A stretch of 64,000 bases of DNA from an uncultured Prevotella sp. GTDB lineage: Bacteria; Bacteroidota; Bacteroidia; Bacteroidales; Bacteroidaceae. The stretch is from assembly GCA_946614435.1 (NCBI GenBank), contig CAMOGW010000002.1:124001-188000 (forward strand), given 5' to 3'. Below are positions 31,235 to 40,493 of the stretch, one piece after another (position 1 is the first letter of the stretch; each line of letters opens with the position of its first letter). The notes under the pieces were generated by a model. It did no database searches and was not told the DNA's origin. It worked only from the letters and a program-made list of their open reading frames with translations. Position numbers and translations under genes: made by a program.

Positions 31235-33271
31235 ATGAATCTGAAACTTATTTCATGTGCCTTTGCCTTTGCTGGCGTATTGTCGGCTCAGGCACAACAC
31301 GTCATGGAGGTGAAGACGGCCAAGCTTGGTGCGCCTGTTTCCTCTACGATGTATGGCTTGTTTTTCGAGGACATCAACTTTGCTGCCGATGGCGGTCTTT
31401 ATGGCGAACTGGTGAAGAACCGCTCGTTCGAGTTCCCGCAGTCGTTTATGGGTTGGCGTGTCTTTGGTAATGTTGAATTGAAGAACGACGGTCCTTTCGA
31501 GCGTTGTCCGCACTATGTGGTGCTGAGCGATCCTGGTCACAGGGAGCGTCGCACGGGTCTTCAGAATGAGGGCTACTTCGGCATCGGTGTGGAGAAAGAC
31601 AAGGAGTATCGCTTCTCCGTCTGGGCAAAGGCTCCGAAAGGCAAGTCCCAGATCCGGGTGCAGCTCATCAACGAGCAGGCCATGTATGAGCGCCAAAACT
31701 TCTCTGAGGTGAAGGTTGACGTGACGGGCAATGAATGGAAGAAATACACCGTCACCATCAAGGCTACACGCACAGAGCCGAAGGCTAATCTGCGCATCTT
31801 CCTCTCCAATGGCAATCCCGTGGCACTGGAGCATGTGTCGCTCTTTCCCGTCGATACTTATAAGGGACGTGAGAATGGCTTGCGTCGTGATTTGGCTCAG
31901 GCTCTTGAGGACATGCACCCCGGTGTGTTCCGTTTCCCCGGTGGTTGCATCGTTGAAGGTACTACGCTCGACTCGCGCTATCAGTGGAAGAACACCGTCG
32001 GCCCCGTGGAGAACCGTCCGCTGAACCGAAATCGCTGGGAGGACACGTTCGACTATCGTTACTTCGCTGATTACTATCAGAGCTATGGTCTCGGCTTCTT
32101 CGAGTTCTTCCAGCTTTGCGAGGACATCAAGGCCGAACCGCTGCCCGTGCTGAGCGTGGGTCTCGCCTGTCAGTTCCAGAATGGCGAGAAGGCTCATGCC
32201 AAGATGGATGAGTTGCAGCCGTTCATCGACGACTGTCTGGACCTGATTGAGTTCGCCAACGGTCCTGTTGATTCCAAGTGGGGAAAGATTCGTGCTGAAA
32301 TGGGACATCCCGAACCCTTCAACATGAAGTACATCGGTATTGGCAATGAGCAGTGGGACACGCCTTACTTTGAGCGTCTGAAGCCTTTCGTGGCAGCAGT
32401 GCGTGCCAAGTATCCCAATATCAAGATTGTGGGTACCAGCGGCCCCGACTCAGAGGGCAAGATGTTTGAGAAGGGCTGGGTAGCCATGAAGGAGCAGAAG
32501 GCCGACCTCGTTGACGAGCACTTCTATCGTCCTGAGAACTGGTTCCTTGGCACGCCCGAGGCCAAGGCGAAATATGGCAACTGCGGCGCTTTGCGCTATG
32601 ACAGCTACGACCGTAAGGGTCCGAAGGTGTTTGCCGGTGAGTATGCTTGCCACGGCAAGGGCAAGAAGTGGAACCATTATGAGACATCGTTGCTCGAGGC
32701 TGCCTTCATGACTGGTCTGGAGCGCAATGCCGACATCGTGGAGATGGCTACATACGCACCGCTGTTCGCTCACGTTGACGGTTGGCAGTGGCGTCCCGAC
32801 ATGATTTGGTACGACAATTTGCGCATGTTCAAGTCGGTGAGCTACTATGTTCAGCAGATGTATGCCATGAACAAGGGCACGAACGTACTTTCGCTCACCA
32901 CGAAGGATCCTGCTGATGCCAAGGGCAAGAAGATGGTGCCGGTGGCTGGACAGGAAGGTATGGACGGTCTGTTTGCTTCTTCCGTATTCGATAAGAACAC
33001 GGGCGAGGTCATCGTGAAGGTGGTCAATACTTCAAAGCAGGCTCAGGACATTCAGGTTAATCTTACCGGCATGAAGGGCGAGCGCACTGCTGAGACACTG
33101 ACCCTTCAGCACGAAGGTTCTATGGACGATGAGAACACGCTCGACAAGCCTAATAAGATCGTTCCTGTCTCGGGCAGCATGAAGTGCGGCGTGACGGACA
33201 AGAAACAGCAGACTGTGCTCAATGACAACGTGCCTGCTATGTCGTTCCGCTTGTATAAAATCAAGAAATGA
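31235..33271 (+). CDS. GH51 alpha-L-arabinofuranosidase
   Basis: GH51 enzymes release terminal arabinofuranose from arabinan, arabinoxylan and pectin side chains. The 678-residue product has a signal peptide (residues 1-20, AGVLSAQAQ), a CBM-like sandwich (about 75-205), the TIM barrel (about 215-510) and the C-terminal beta domain (about 515-678). The acid/base glutamate is in YIGIGNEQWD and the nucleophile glutamate in VFAGEYACHG. FRFPGGCIVEG is also typical. It has its own promoter and probably complements the GH28/GH2 genes and the decayed GH127 gene in pectic arabinan breakdown. Confidence 0.93.
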   Translation: MNLKLISCAFAFAGVLSAQAQHVMEVKTAKLGAPVSSTMYGLFFEDINFAADGGLYGELVKNRSFEFPQSFMGWRVFGNVELKNDGPFERCPHYVVLSDPGHRERRTGLQNEGYFGIGVEKDKEYRFSVWAKAPKGKSQIRVQLINEQAMYERQNFSEVKVDVTGNEWKKYTVTIKATRTEPKANLRIFLSNGNPVALEHVSLFPVDTYKGRENGLRRDLAQALEDMHPGVFRFPGGCIVEGTTLDSRYQWKNTVGPVENRPLNRNRWEDTFDYRYFADYYQSYGLGFFEFFQLCEDIKAEPLPVLSVGLACQFQNGEKAHAKMDELQPFIDDCLDLIEFANGPVDSKWGKIRAEMGHPEPFNMKYIGIGNEQWDTPYFERLKPFVAAVRAKYPNIKIVGTSGPDSEGKMFEKGWVAMKEQKADLVDEHFYRPENWFLGTPEAKAKYGNCGALRYDSYDRKGPKVFAGEYACHGKGKKWNHYETSLLEAAFMTGLERNADIVEMATYAPLFAHVDGWQWRPDMIWYDNLRMFKSVSYYVQQMYAMNKGTNVLSLTTKDPADAKGKKMVPVAGQEGMDGLFASSVFDKNTGEVIVKVVNTSKQAQDIQVNLTGMKGERTAETLTLQHEGSMDDENTLDKPNKIVPVSGSMKCGVTDKKQQTVLNDNVPAMSFRLYKIKK

Positions 33272-33277
33272 ACCGTG

Positions 33278-33480
33278 GAACTGAGAACTGAGAACTGAGA
33301 GCTGAGAGGTATGGTTAGATTCATGGCTACAAAGTCTAACCATACCTCTCAGCTCTCAGTTCTCAGTTCTCAGTTCTCAGTTTTTATTCTTAACCTTTCA
33401 GTTCTCAGCTCTCAGTTCTCGGTTTTTATTCTTAACCTTTCAGTTCTCAGTTTTTATTTTTAACCTCTCAATTCTCGGTT
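33278..33480. repeat. 7-bp tandem repeats with a 42-bp perfect hairpin
   Basis: Units of the form GAACTGA/GAGCTGA lie at 33278-33308. The segment 33278-33319 is a perfect inverted repeat of 33335-33376 with a 15-nt loop, a very stable hairpin between convergent genes. About 45-bp copies ending TTTTTATTCTTAACC then repeat three times up to about 33480. The same 7-bp unit is found inside trmB at 55275-55305. It probably also terminates transcription from both sides. Confidence 0.88.
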
Positions 33481-33493
33481 ATATTTTAACTTC

Positions 33494-35620
33494 TCAAAAC
33501 GGTTTGCGCCAGTTGCACCCTTCTTTCCATCTGGAGCAGCCGTAAGCGGTCTTTCCTTTGATGATATGGCCTTGACCGCATAGAGGACAGGGGGCTCCTT
33601 CCAAAATGGTTTCCGTTTGGGAAGGAGCTTCCTTCTTTTTAGTCGTGCGTTGTTTCTTCGGCTTCTCCTCCGTTGCCGCACCGTTCGTCGCAGCCGATGC
33701 CGTCTTCTCTCCCTTAGCGTTCTTTTTCTTGGGTGCCTCTTCCACAATGGTCACACGGCGGTTGGTCGGATCGCTGATCACCTGTCGTACAATCTCGCTT
33801 ACCTGCTGTTTTAGTTCGTCGATAAACACCTGTGCATCATATTTCTTAGCTTCTATGTCGCGCAGCTTCTTCTCCCAGATGCCCGTCAGTTCCGCGCTCT
33901 TCAGGAGCTCTTCCCGAATCAGGTCGATGAGCTCCATGCCTGTGGGGGTAGCCACTAAGCGTTTCTTCTCTTTCTTGATGTAGTGGCGCTTGAACAGGGT
34001 CTCAATGATGGCAGCGCGAGTTGAGGGGCGGCCTATGCCGTTCTCCTTCATGGCGCGTCGCAGCTCCTCGTCGTCCACCAGCTTGCCGGCTGTCTCCATA
34101 GCGCGGAGCAGTGTGGCCTCGGTGTAGTAGGGCGGGGGAGTGGTCCATTTCTCGCTGAGCGTGGGCTCGTGAGGGCCGCTCTCTCCTTTGGCGAAAACGG
34201 GAAGTGTGCGCTCTTCGGGGGCGGAGAGCTCTGGGGACTCGGAGTACTCTGAGTTCTCAGAGGGCTCGGAGCGCTCAGAGTTCTCGGAGCTCTCCGCTTT
34301 TTTCATCACCACGCGCCAGCCTGGATCCAGGATGGTGCGCCCCGTGACCTTGAACTCCACGGCCTCGGGTGTTCCTTCGCCCACACAGCCCAGAACGGTG
34401 GTCTGTGCATACTTGCAATCGGGATAGAACACTGTGATGAAGCGCCGCGCTATCAGGTCATAGACATTGCGTTGCATGTCGGGCAGTCCCTGCGGTGGAA
34501 TACCAGTGGGGATGATGGCATGGTGGTCGGTCACTTTCGACGAGTCGAACACCTTTTTTGATTTCAGCAGCGGCTTTCCGCCTAATGGCTTCACCAGCTC
34601 GGCATAAGGGGCGATACCGGCGAAACGTGTCTGGAACAGACCGTTCATGATTTGCGGACACTTGGCATAGACATCATCGCTCAGGAAAGTCGTATCTACA
34701 CGCGGATAGGTAGTCAGCTTCTGCTCGTATAACTGCTGAATGAGGTTCAGTGTCATCTCAGCCGAATAGCCGAACTTGCGGTTACAATCTACTTGCAGCG
34801 AGGTGAGGTCGTAGAGTGAAGGCGGCGTTTCCTTACCATTCTTCTTCTGCACGTCGGTGATGGTGAAAGGCTTGTCCTTGATGAGGCTGAATGCCTGTTC
34901 GCCTTCCTCTTTGCTCGTGAACTTGCCTTTCGTGGCCGTGAAGATGGTATCGCGATAGACCGTGGCCAGCACCCAGTAGGGCTCGGGCTTGAAGTTGTCT
35001 ATCTCCTTTTGCCGGTTCACAATCAGTGCCAAGGTGGGAGTCTGCACACGACCGATGCTGAGCACCTGTCTGTTCTGTCCGTATTTGATGGTATAGAGAC
35101 GGGTGGCGTTGATGCCCAAGAGCCAGTCGCCCACTGCACGGCTCAGTCCGGCCATGTAGAGCGTTTGATATTCGTCCTGACTTCTCAGGTTCTGGAATCC
35201 CTCGCGGATGGCTTCGTCGGTCATCGACGAAATCCAGAGGCGCTTCACCGGACATTTGGCCTGTGCCTTCTGCATCACCCATCGCTGTATGAGCTCACCC
35301 TCCTGTCCGGCGTCGCCGCAGTTGATGATCTCGTCGGCGGCCTGCATCAGCCGTTCAATGGTGGCAAACTGCTTCTTCACTCCCTGATCCTCCTTCAGTC
35401 GGATGCCGAAGCGCGGCGGAATCATGGGTAGCACCGACAGGCTCCATGCTTTCCACATAGGGGTATAGTCCTCGGGCATCTTCAGCTCGCACAGGTGACC
35501 GAACGTCCACGTCACCTGATAGCCGTTGCCTTCCATGTAGCCGTCGTGTGAGGCCGTTGCGCCCAAGATGCGGGCTATGTCTTTAGCCACACTGGGCTTC
35601 TCTGCAATGCAAACTACCAT
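33494..35620 (-). CDS. topB: DNA topoisomerase III (type IA)
   Basis: Type IA topoisomerases decatenate and relax single-stranded regions. Starting at 35620 (MVVCIAEKPSVAKDIARI) the product has about 708 residues: the TOPRIM domain (about 1-140, with CGDAGQEGELI), the type IA core with the active tyrosine in TTYPRVDTTFLS, and a C-terminal zinc ribbon (CPLCGQ...GCSRWKEGC). An in-frame, low-complexity Ser/Glu insert (about residues 442-466, ESSENSERSEPSENSEY...) is encoded by a 9-bp tandem repeat at 34223-34295. Such a second topB copy is common on Bacteroidales chromosomes and elements; no conjugative genes lie near. Confidence 0.94.
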   Translation of the reverse strand: MVVCIAEKPSVAKDIARILGATASHDGYMEGNGYQVTWTFGHLCELKMPEDYTPMWKAWSLSVLPMIPPRFGIRLKEDQGVKKQFATIERLMQAADEIINCGDAGQEGELIQRWVMQKAQAKCPVKRLWISSMTDEAIREGFQNLRSQDEYQTLYMAGLSRAVGDWLLGINATRLYTIKYGQNRQVLSIGRVQTPTLALIVNRQKEIDNFKPEPYWVLATVYRDTIFTATKGKFTSKEEGEQAFSLIKDKPFTITDVQKKNGKETPPSLYDLTSLQVDCNRKFGYSAEMTLNLIQQLYEQKLTTYPRVDTTFLSDDVYAKCPQIMNGLFQTRFAGIAPYAELVKPLGGKPLLKSKKVFDSSKVTDHHAIIPTGIPPQGLPDMQRNVYDLIARRFITVFYPDCKYAQTTVLGCVGEGTPEAVEFKVTGRTILDPGWRVVMKKAESSENSERSEPSENSEYSESPELSAPEERTLPVFAKGESGPHEPTLSEKWTTPPPYYTEATLLRAMETAGKLVDDEELRRAMKENGIGRPSTRAAIIETLFKRHYIKKEKKRLVATPTGMELIDLIREELLKSAELTGIWEKKLRDIEAKKYDAQVFIDELKQQVSEIVRQVISDPTNRRVTIVEEAPKKKNAKGEKTASAATNGAATEEKPKKQRTTKKKEAPSQTETILEGAPCPLCGQGHIIKGKTAYGCSRWKEGCNWRKPF
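34223..34295. repeat. 9-bp tandem repeat inside topB
   Basis: Units such as GAGTTCTCA, GAGGGCTCG, GAGCGCTCA and GAGTTCTCG run through the gene in frame and encode the Ser-Glu-rich insert. A related block occurs at 36494-36532 inside the GH127 remnant. Confidence 0.85.
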
Positions 35621-35737
35621 TACCTTTTTTCTTTTTTGGGGTGCAAATTTAGGCAAAAACTACGATTTACAGAGTGGTTTCATGGCGAATTTAAATTTCT
35701 TTAGAGGAAAAGAGCTTCCTCTCTCGCTGTATCATTC

Positions 35738-35835
35738 CTCAATGGGCAGCGGTCTGTGGCTCAGCGGTCGATTGTCTCCTAATGCTTCTCGATGGACAGT
35801 GGTCTGCGTCCCAGCGGTCAATCGTCTCCTGCTGG
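35738..35835. repeat. Two tandem copies of a ~50-bp repeat at the end of the GH127 remnant
   Basis: The block with CAGCGGTCTGTGGCTCAGCG and CGATTGTCTCC is followed by a second copy with CAGTGGTCTGCGTCCCAGCG and CAATCGTCTCC. The second copy supplies the last codons and stop of the downstream end of the GH127 remnant. Confidence 0.75.
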
Positions 35836-36909
35836 TGCGGCGCTGGCCGTTGCGGGATTGTCGGCCACCCACACCTCCATCTTGTCGTGTCCGCGATGCT
35901 TACTTGCAGCGTATGGGATGGCGCGGAATGTCGTCTTGCTCACCTCGCCGTTCTGTTCCACCTGCCAGGCTTCGCCTTCCAGCATCATGATGCCTCCGAG
36001 CAAATCAGCCTCGAAGTGCGCTGTGATGGGGGCCGACGGCAGGATAAATTTATTGGATACATGATGGTCGGCCTGATCCTTTCCTTCCAGACAGAACACG
36101 ATGGGGCCGCGCTCCAGTGCCACCTTTCCGCGCAAGTCCTCGTCATTGTCGTTGGCCTTGATGCGGCGCACGTCCATTGGCAGGTCCAGCTCAATCACAT
36201 CGCCTTTCTTCCATCTTCGCTTCAGCGTGATGTAGTCGCGTATTTCGGGATAGAACGACCGTTTGTTCACCTTGATGGAGTAGGGGCGCGCACGGTCGGC
36301 ATAGGTATGGGGCAAGATAGCCGCAGAATGCTGTTTCAGCCACCCTGGCACGCGCAGTTTGAGGACGAACCAGCCGCCTCCCTTGTTGATCCTGATTCGT
36401 ATTTTCCCGTCCCAGGGGTAGTCGGTGATTTGCTCCAGTTCCACCTTCCCCACGGTGACCTTGCTCTGGAGGTAGAGATTCACGAAGATGGTGGGAGAGA
36501 GTTCTGAGGTCTCGGAGTTCTCGGAGCTCTCCCTTACCGCGTAAGCAACCCCCAGTACCGATGCCGCGAGGCTCGGCACGCTGCTCACCACCTCATTATT
36601 ATATAGCGCGCGCTCGCATACATCTATATATTTGCTCTCGCCCGTGGCCAGAAACATGCGGTAGTTCCGATGCACGTTGGCAATGACGGCGCAGGTCTCG
36701 CAGCAGGTTGTGGGGGCGCCTTGTTCGCATTCCTCGGATGCCTGAGAAATACTGTCCGTGCGGTTCACTTCAATACGCGGAGCCCAGAACTGGTCAGAGA
36801 GACGAACCTGTGTGGAGGGTATTTCGCTGATGCGTTGCGACAGTGCCGATGCGCAGTAGGCGATGGCAACGGCCAGTGCGACGAGGTGTAGCTTTCCGAT
36901 ATTAGTCAT
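35818..36909 (-). pseudogene. Decayed GH127-like (DUF1680) beta-L-arabinofuranosidase gene
   Basis: Starting at 36909 there are about 363 residues, against 600-800 for the family. A signal peptide and the GH127 opening VRLSDQFWAPRIEVNRT are followed directly by CCETCAVIANVHRNYRMF and ERALYNN, so about 250 residues are missing. A second gap removes the CC-P-N block that should hold the nucleophilic cysteine, before VPSLAASVLGVAYAV. The C-terminal beta domain (TDYPWDGKIRIRI, LRVPGWLK, VALERGPIVFCLEG) is intact. A 9-bp repeat insert (ESSENSETSEL) sits in the middle. The frame is open, but activity as a GH127 enzyme is very unlikely. Confidence 0.8.
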
Positions 36910-37056
36910 TGATAGAAGCGTTTTACTTTTCTTGCAAAGTAAATAAAAAAAATCCAATTGTGCAAGAAAAATATTATAAAGATACAGAAAACATTCTTTT
37001 GCTACAAAAATATGCAAGAATTCGAATGATTTCGTATATTTTACCGAATTAATATG

Positions 37057-37064
37057 TAACTTTG
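37057..37064 (+). promoter_or_regulatory. -7 box of the porin-symporter operon
   Basis: TAACTTTG followed by C. The predicted start near 37071 gives a leader of about 24 nt before the ATG at 37095. No TTTG is seen 20 bases upstream. Confidence 0.6.
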
Positions 37065-37094
37065 CGGCCAAAGATACTCATTCCTAAAACGAAC

Positions 37095-38186
37095 ATGATG
37101 AAACAACGCTTTTTCCGAACAGCCACGTTGGCCGTGCTCTTAGCAGCCATGAGCAGTCAGGCGACTATGGGGCAAGAAGCCTCGCAGAAAACTGACTGGC
37201 TCTCCAACATCACCAGTCGCATCACGCTCAATGGCTATGCCCAGGCAGGCTGGTCATATCTGGATTCTAATGGAGAGCCTGTCAACAGCTACAACCTGAA
37301 ACGCACACTTCTCTGGGCCAAAGCTCGCATCACCGACCGCTGGTCGTTCCTGTTCATGCACGATTTCAGTAGCGTGGTGCAGGAGTTCTACACTGATTAT
37401 CGTTTCACAAAAAACAAGGAACTGACCGTCCGCCTCGGCCAATTCAAGCATTCCTTTACGATGGAAAATCCCATGTCGCCCACGCAGTTAGAGCTCATCG
37501 ACGTCTATTCGCAGGCCGTGCTCTATCTGGCAGGCGAGGGCCCTGATCCGCTCAATGGCGTGAACTATGGCCGCGACATGGGGCTGATGGTCTTTGGCGA
37601 TCTGTTCAATGACGTGCTGCACTATGAACTGGCGCTCATGAGCGGCCAGGGCATCAACCGCAAGGATCGGAACAATCAGAAAGATTTCCTCGCCAAGCTC
37701 GAAGTGCGTCCGCTGTCGGGTCTGCGCCTCGTGGCCTCGGGCTATCTGGGCACGGGCAACGCCGTAGGCACGGCAGCCTGGAACCCCGACATCAAGGAGG
37801 GCGATAACTATCGTCGTGACCGCGTGAGCGTGGGTGCTGAGTATAAGTTTGCCAACTATGCGGCAAGCCGGTTCAAGGAGGCCCGTCCCGTCAGCCTGCG
37901 TGCCGAGGGCCTCATGGGCAAGGACGGCAGCGTGACCTCTCTGGGCGGCTATCTCACCGCCTGTGTGCCGCTCGTCGAGGGCATCGACTTCGTGGCTTCC
38001 GGCGATTACTACGACCGCAACAAGGACGTGGCTGGCTGGCGGCAGCTCAATCTGACGGCCGGACTGCAATACTGGTTCTACAAGAAGTGTCGCTTGCAGT
38101 TGCAATACACGCGCTGCATCTGCGGTTCCCAGATAGCCGACGGCGACTATAACTGGGTGCAGGCTCAGGTACAGGTAGCATTTTAA
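37095..38186 (+). CDS. Outer-membrane porin, OprO/OprP-like
   Basis: The product of about 363 residues begins with MMKQRFFRTATLAVLLAAMS (signal peptide ending near TMGQ) and then reads as a beta barrel with alternating strands: RITLNGYAQAGWSYL, FLFMHDFSSVVQEFYTDYRF and VRLGQFKHSFTMENPMSPT, typical of phosphate-selective porin O/P relatives in Bacteroidota. It ends in an aromatic strand (WVQAQVQVAF). It is followed after 18 bp by a sodium/solute symporter gene, suggesting that porin and symporter take up the same small anion or sugar. Confidence 0.7.
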   Translation: MMKQRFFRTATLAVLLAAMSSQATMGQEASQKTDWLSNITSRITLNGYAQAGWSYLDSNGEPVNSYNLKRTLLWAKARITDRWSFLFMHDFSSVVQEFYTDYRFTKNKELTVRLGQFKHSFTMENPMSPTQLELIDVYSQAVLYLAGEGPDPLNGVNYGRDMGLMVFGDLFNDVLHYELALMSGQGINRKDRNNQKDFLAKLEVRPLSGLRLVASGYLGTGNAVGTAAWNPDIKEGDNYRRDRVSVGAEYKFANYAASRFKEARPVSLRAEGLMGKDGSVTSLGGYLTACVPLVEGIDFVASGDYYDRNKDVAGWRQLNLTAGLQYWFYKKCRLQLQYTRCICGSQIADGDYNWVQAQVQVAF

Positions 38187-38204
38187 ATTAAGGGTGTTTT
38201 TTCA

Positions 38205-39728
38205 ATGTTTATCAAAGTTCTTCTCACCATTATCTTTCTGGCCGTGATGGTGGCAGTGGGAGTCTATTCCCGCAAACAGGCCAGTTCGGTTGATGGGTTC
38301 GTGCTGGGCGGTCGCTCCGTAGGCCCGTGGCTCACCGCCTTTGCCTATGGCACCAGTTATTTCTCGGCAGTGGTCTTTGTGGGCTATGCCGGACAGTTCG
38401 GATGGAAGTATGGCCTCTCCTCTACGTGGATCGGCATCGGCAATGCCCTCATCGGCTCGTTGATGGCCTGGCTCGTGCTGGGGCGGCGCACCAAGCTGAT
38501 GACGCAGCACATTGAGAGCCGCACCATGCCCGACTTCTTCGGCACTCGGTTCGACAGCCAGGGCCTGCGTGTCGTAGCCTCCGTCATTGCCTTCGTGTTC
38601 CTCATTCCCTACACGGCAGGAGTCTATAAAGGCATCTCCACGCTCTTCGAGATGGGGTTCGGCATCCCATACGAATATTGTGTGGTGATCATGGCGCTCC
38701 TCACTGCAGTCTATGTCATTCTGGGCGGTTACAAGGCTACGGCCATGAACGACTTCATTCAGGGTATCATCATGCTCTTCGGCATTGTGGCGGTGATCAT
38801 TGCCGTTGTCAATGTGCAGGGCGGTCTCACCACCGCCGTGAGCAAGCTGGCTGCACTGCCTGCCGACGGCGCTCCCGATGTGAACGGTGGCTTTGCCTCC
38901 TGGTTCGGGCCTGACCCGTGGAACCTGCTCGGAGTGGTCATCCTCACTTCGTTAGGCACGTGGGGACTGCCACAGATGGTGGGCAAGTTCTATAGCATCA
39001 CCGATGAGAGCGCCATTCGTCGCGGCACCATCATCAGTACCGTCTTTGCGCTTATCGTGGCCGGTGGCTGCTATTTCCTTGGCGGCTTCGGTCGCTTGTT
39101 CGGCACGCCGCCCCTGCTGCCCAGCGGCAAGCTGGCTTTCGACAGCATCGTGCCGTCAATGCTCGTCACGCTGCCCGACGTGCTCATCGCCTTAGTGGTG
39201 CTGCTGGTGCTTTCGGCCTCCATGTCCACACTGGCTTCGCTTGTGCTCACGTCGTCGTCAACCATGACCCTCGACCTCATTTATCGCGACAAGAAATCGC
39301 TGCCGGGCGAGGTGCAGGAAGGCAACATCGACGATGAGGTGTCGGAGAAGGTGGAGCGCCGCAAGGTGGTGGTGATGCGTGTGCTGATCGTGTTCTTCAT
39401 CGTCATCTCGCTCATGATAGCCCTCAATCCGCCCACGTTCATTGCCCAGCTCATGGGCATCTCCTGGGGGGCCTTGGCAGGAGCTTTCCTTGCTCCGTTC
39501 ATGCTGGGGCTCTACTGGCGCGGCGTGACCACGGCTTCGGTCTGGGCCTGTTTCGTCTGGGGCGTAGGTCTCACGGTGGTCAACATGCTCCTTGGCAACC
39601 CCATTAATCCCATCAACTGCGGTGCCATCGCCATGCTGGGCGGCTTCCCCGTCGTATGGCTCGTCAGTCTGCTGACACCCAAAATGGACGGACAGAAAGT
39701 CAGCCAGATTTTTGAGTGCTATCAATGA
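38205..39728 (+). CDS. Sodium/solute symporter (SSS family)
   Basis: The 507-residue integral membrane protein has about 13 hydrophobic segments and the SSS pattern: GVYSRKQASSVDGFVLGGRS near the N-terminus, FAYGTSYFSAVVFVGYAGQFG in helices 1-2, a GGYKATAMNDFIQG loop and the LSASMSTLASLVLTSSS sodium-binding helix with adjacent serines. Substrates in this family include sugars, sialic acid, proline and pantothenate; sequence alone does not decide. It is cotranscribed with the porin. Confidence 0.88.
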   Translation: MFIKVLLTIIFLAVMVAVGVYSRKQASSVDGFVLGGRSVGPWLTAFAYGTSYFSAVVFVGYAGQFGWKYGLSSTWIGIGNALIGSLMAWLVLGRRTKLMTQHIESRTMPDFFGTRFDSQGLRVVASVIAFVFLIPYTAGVYKGISTLFEMGFGIPYEYCVVIMALLTAVYVILGGYKATAMNDFIQGIIMLFGIVAVIIAVVNVQGGLTTAVSKLAALPADGAPDVNGGFASWFGPDPWNLLGVVILTSLGTWGLPQMVGKFYSITDESAIRRGTIISTVFALIVAGGCYFLGGFGRLFGTPPLLPSGKLAFDSIVPSMLVTLPDVLIALVVLLVLSASMSTLASLVLTSSSTMTLDLIYRDKKSLPGEVQEGNIDDEVSEKVERRKVVVMRVLIVFFIVISLMIALNPPTFIAQLMGISWGALAGAFLAPFMLGLYWRGVTTASVWACFVWGVGLTVVNMLLGNPINPINCGAIAMLGGFPVVWLVSLLTPKMDGQKVSQIFECYQ

Positions 39729-39833
39729 AAATGACGCGAAAATGAGGTCTGTCTTATTCTCAACATTTCGAACTATACCATCACGCAGGTGGGCTTGTCA
39801 ATGGAGGATATGTAGTTTTGTTAATGCCCACTA

Positions 39834-39884
39834 TACTATAAGTTTGCAAAACAGATGAAACAGATGTTTTGCAAACTTATAGTA
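39834..39884. terminator. 19-bp hairpin between convergent genes
   Basis: TACTATAAGTTTGCAAAAC pairs perfectly with the complement at 39866-39884 around a 13-nt loop. It separates the symporter from the Sel1 gene. The inner segment CAGATGTTTTGCAAACTT recurs near 52902-52920. Confidence 0.75.
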
Positions 39885-39898
39885 AGTATGATACCTTT

Positions 39899-40468
39899 TT
39901 ATTTTCCTATCAGCGCGAGAATGGCCTTTGCATCCTCGTCGCCCTCGGCAGCTTCCTTGCGCAGCTCGGCAAGGATTTCCTTTCCGCCATTCTCGTTGCT
40001 CACCGCACGTTTCAGCCATTTCTTGGCCTGTGCCTTGTCGGCGGCTATGCCTTTGCCCTTCAGATAGGCTTTGCCCAGTGCATATTCAGCATCGGCATTC
40101 TCCTGTGCAGCCGCTTTCTTGAACCATTCCACGGCTTTCTTGCGGTCCTTGGCCACGCCCTCGCCGTCTTTGTAGCAGTCGCCCAGCTCATATTGTGCCT
40201 TGGCATAGCCCTGTTTGGCCGACTTCTCATACCACTGGAAGGCCAGCTGTTCGTTCTCGCTTGTGCCGCGTCCCTTTTCGTAGCAGCGTCCCAGCCGGTA
40301 CTGTGCTTTCTTGTGGCCTTTCTCTGCGGCGGCCTTCAGTTTGGGGAATGCCTCGGTGTAGTTCTTGGCATCATAGAGTTTCTTACCCTCTTCGTAGAGT
40401 CTGTCTGCACTTTGTGCACTTGCTGTGAGGCTTATCAGCGCCATCAGCATGAATAGTAATCTTTTCAT
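39899..40468 (-). CDS. Secreted Sel1-repeat protein
   Basis: The 189-residue product has a signal peptide (MKRLLFMLMALISLTASA) and about four Sel1 repeats (about 22-165) of the pattern A...LG.CY..G.G...D...A..W..KAA: for example AQYRLGRCYEKGRGTSENEQ, AQYELGDCYKDGEGVAKD and AEYALGKAYLKGKGI. Sel1 repeats form helical scaffolds for protein-protein contacts. A broken copy of this gene lies at 41920-42287. The mRNA has a leader of about 130 nt from a -7 box at 40609-40617. Confidence 0.88.
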   Translation of the reverse strand: MKRLLFMLMALISLTASAQSADRLYEEGKKLYDAKNYTEAFPKLKAAAEKGHKKAQYRLGRCYEKGRGTSENEQLAFQWYEKSAKQGYAKAQYELGDCYKDGEGVAKDRKKAVEWFKKAAAQENADAEYALGKAYLKGKGIAADKAQAKKWLKRAVSNENGGKEILAELRKEAAEGDEDAKAILALIGK

Positions 40469-40493
40469 GAGTTACAGTTTTTATGTCTTTTAT

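Noticed and set aside
33494..35620. Mark of an integrated conjugative element
   Set aside because: topB genes occur on such elements, but no tra, mob or integrase genes lie next to it and its composition matches the surroundings.
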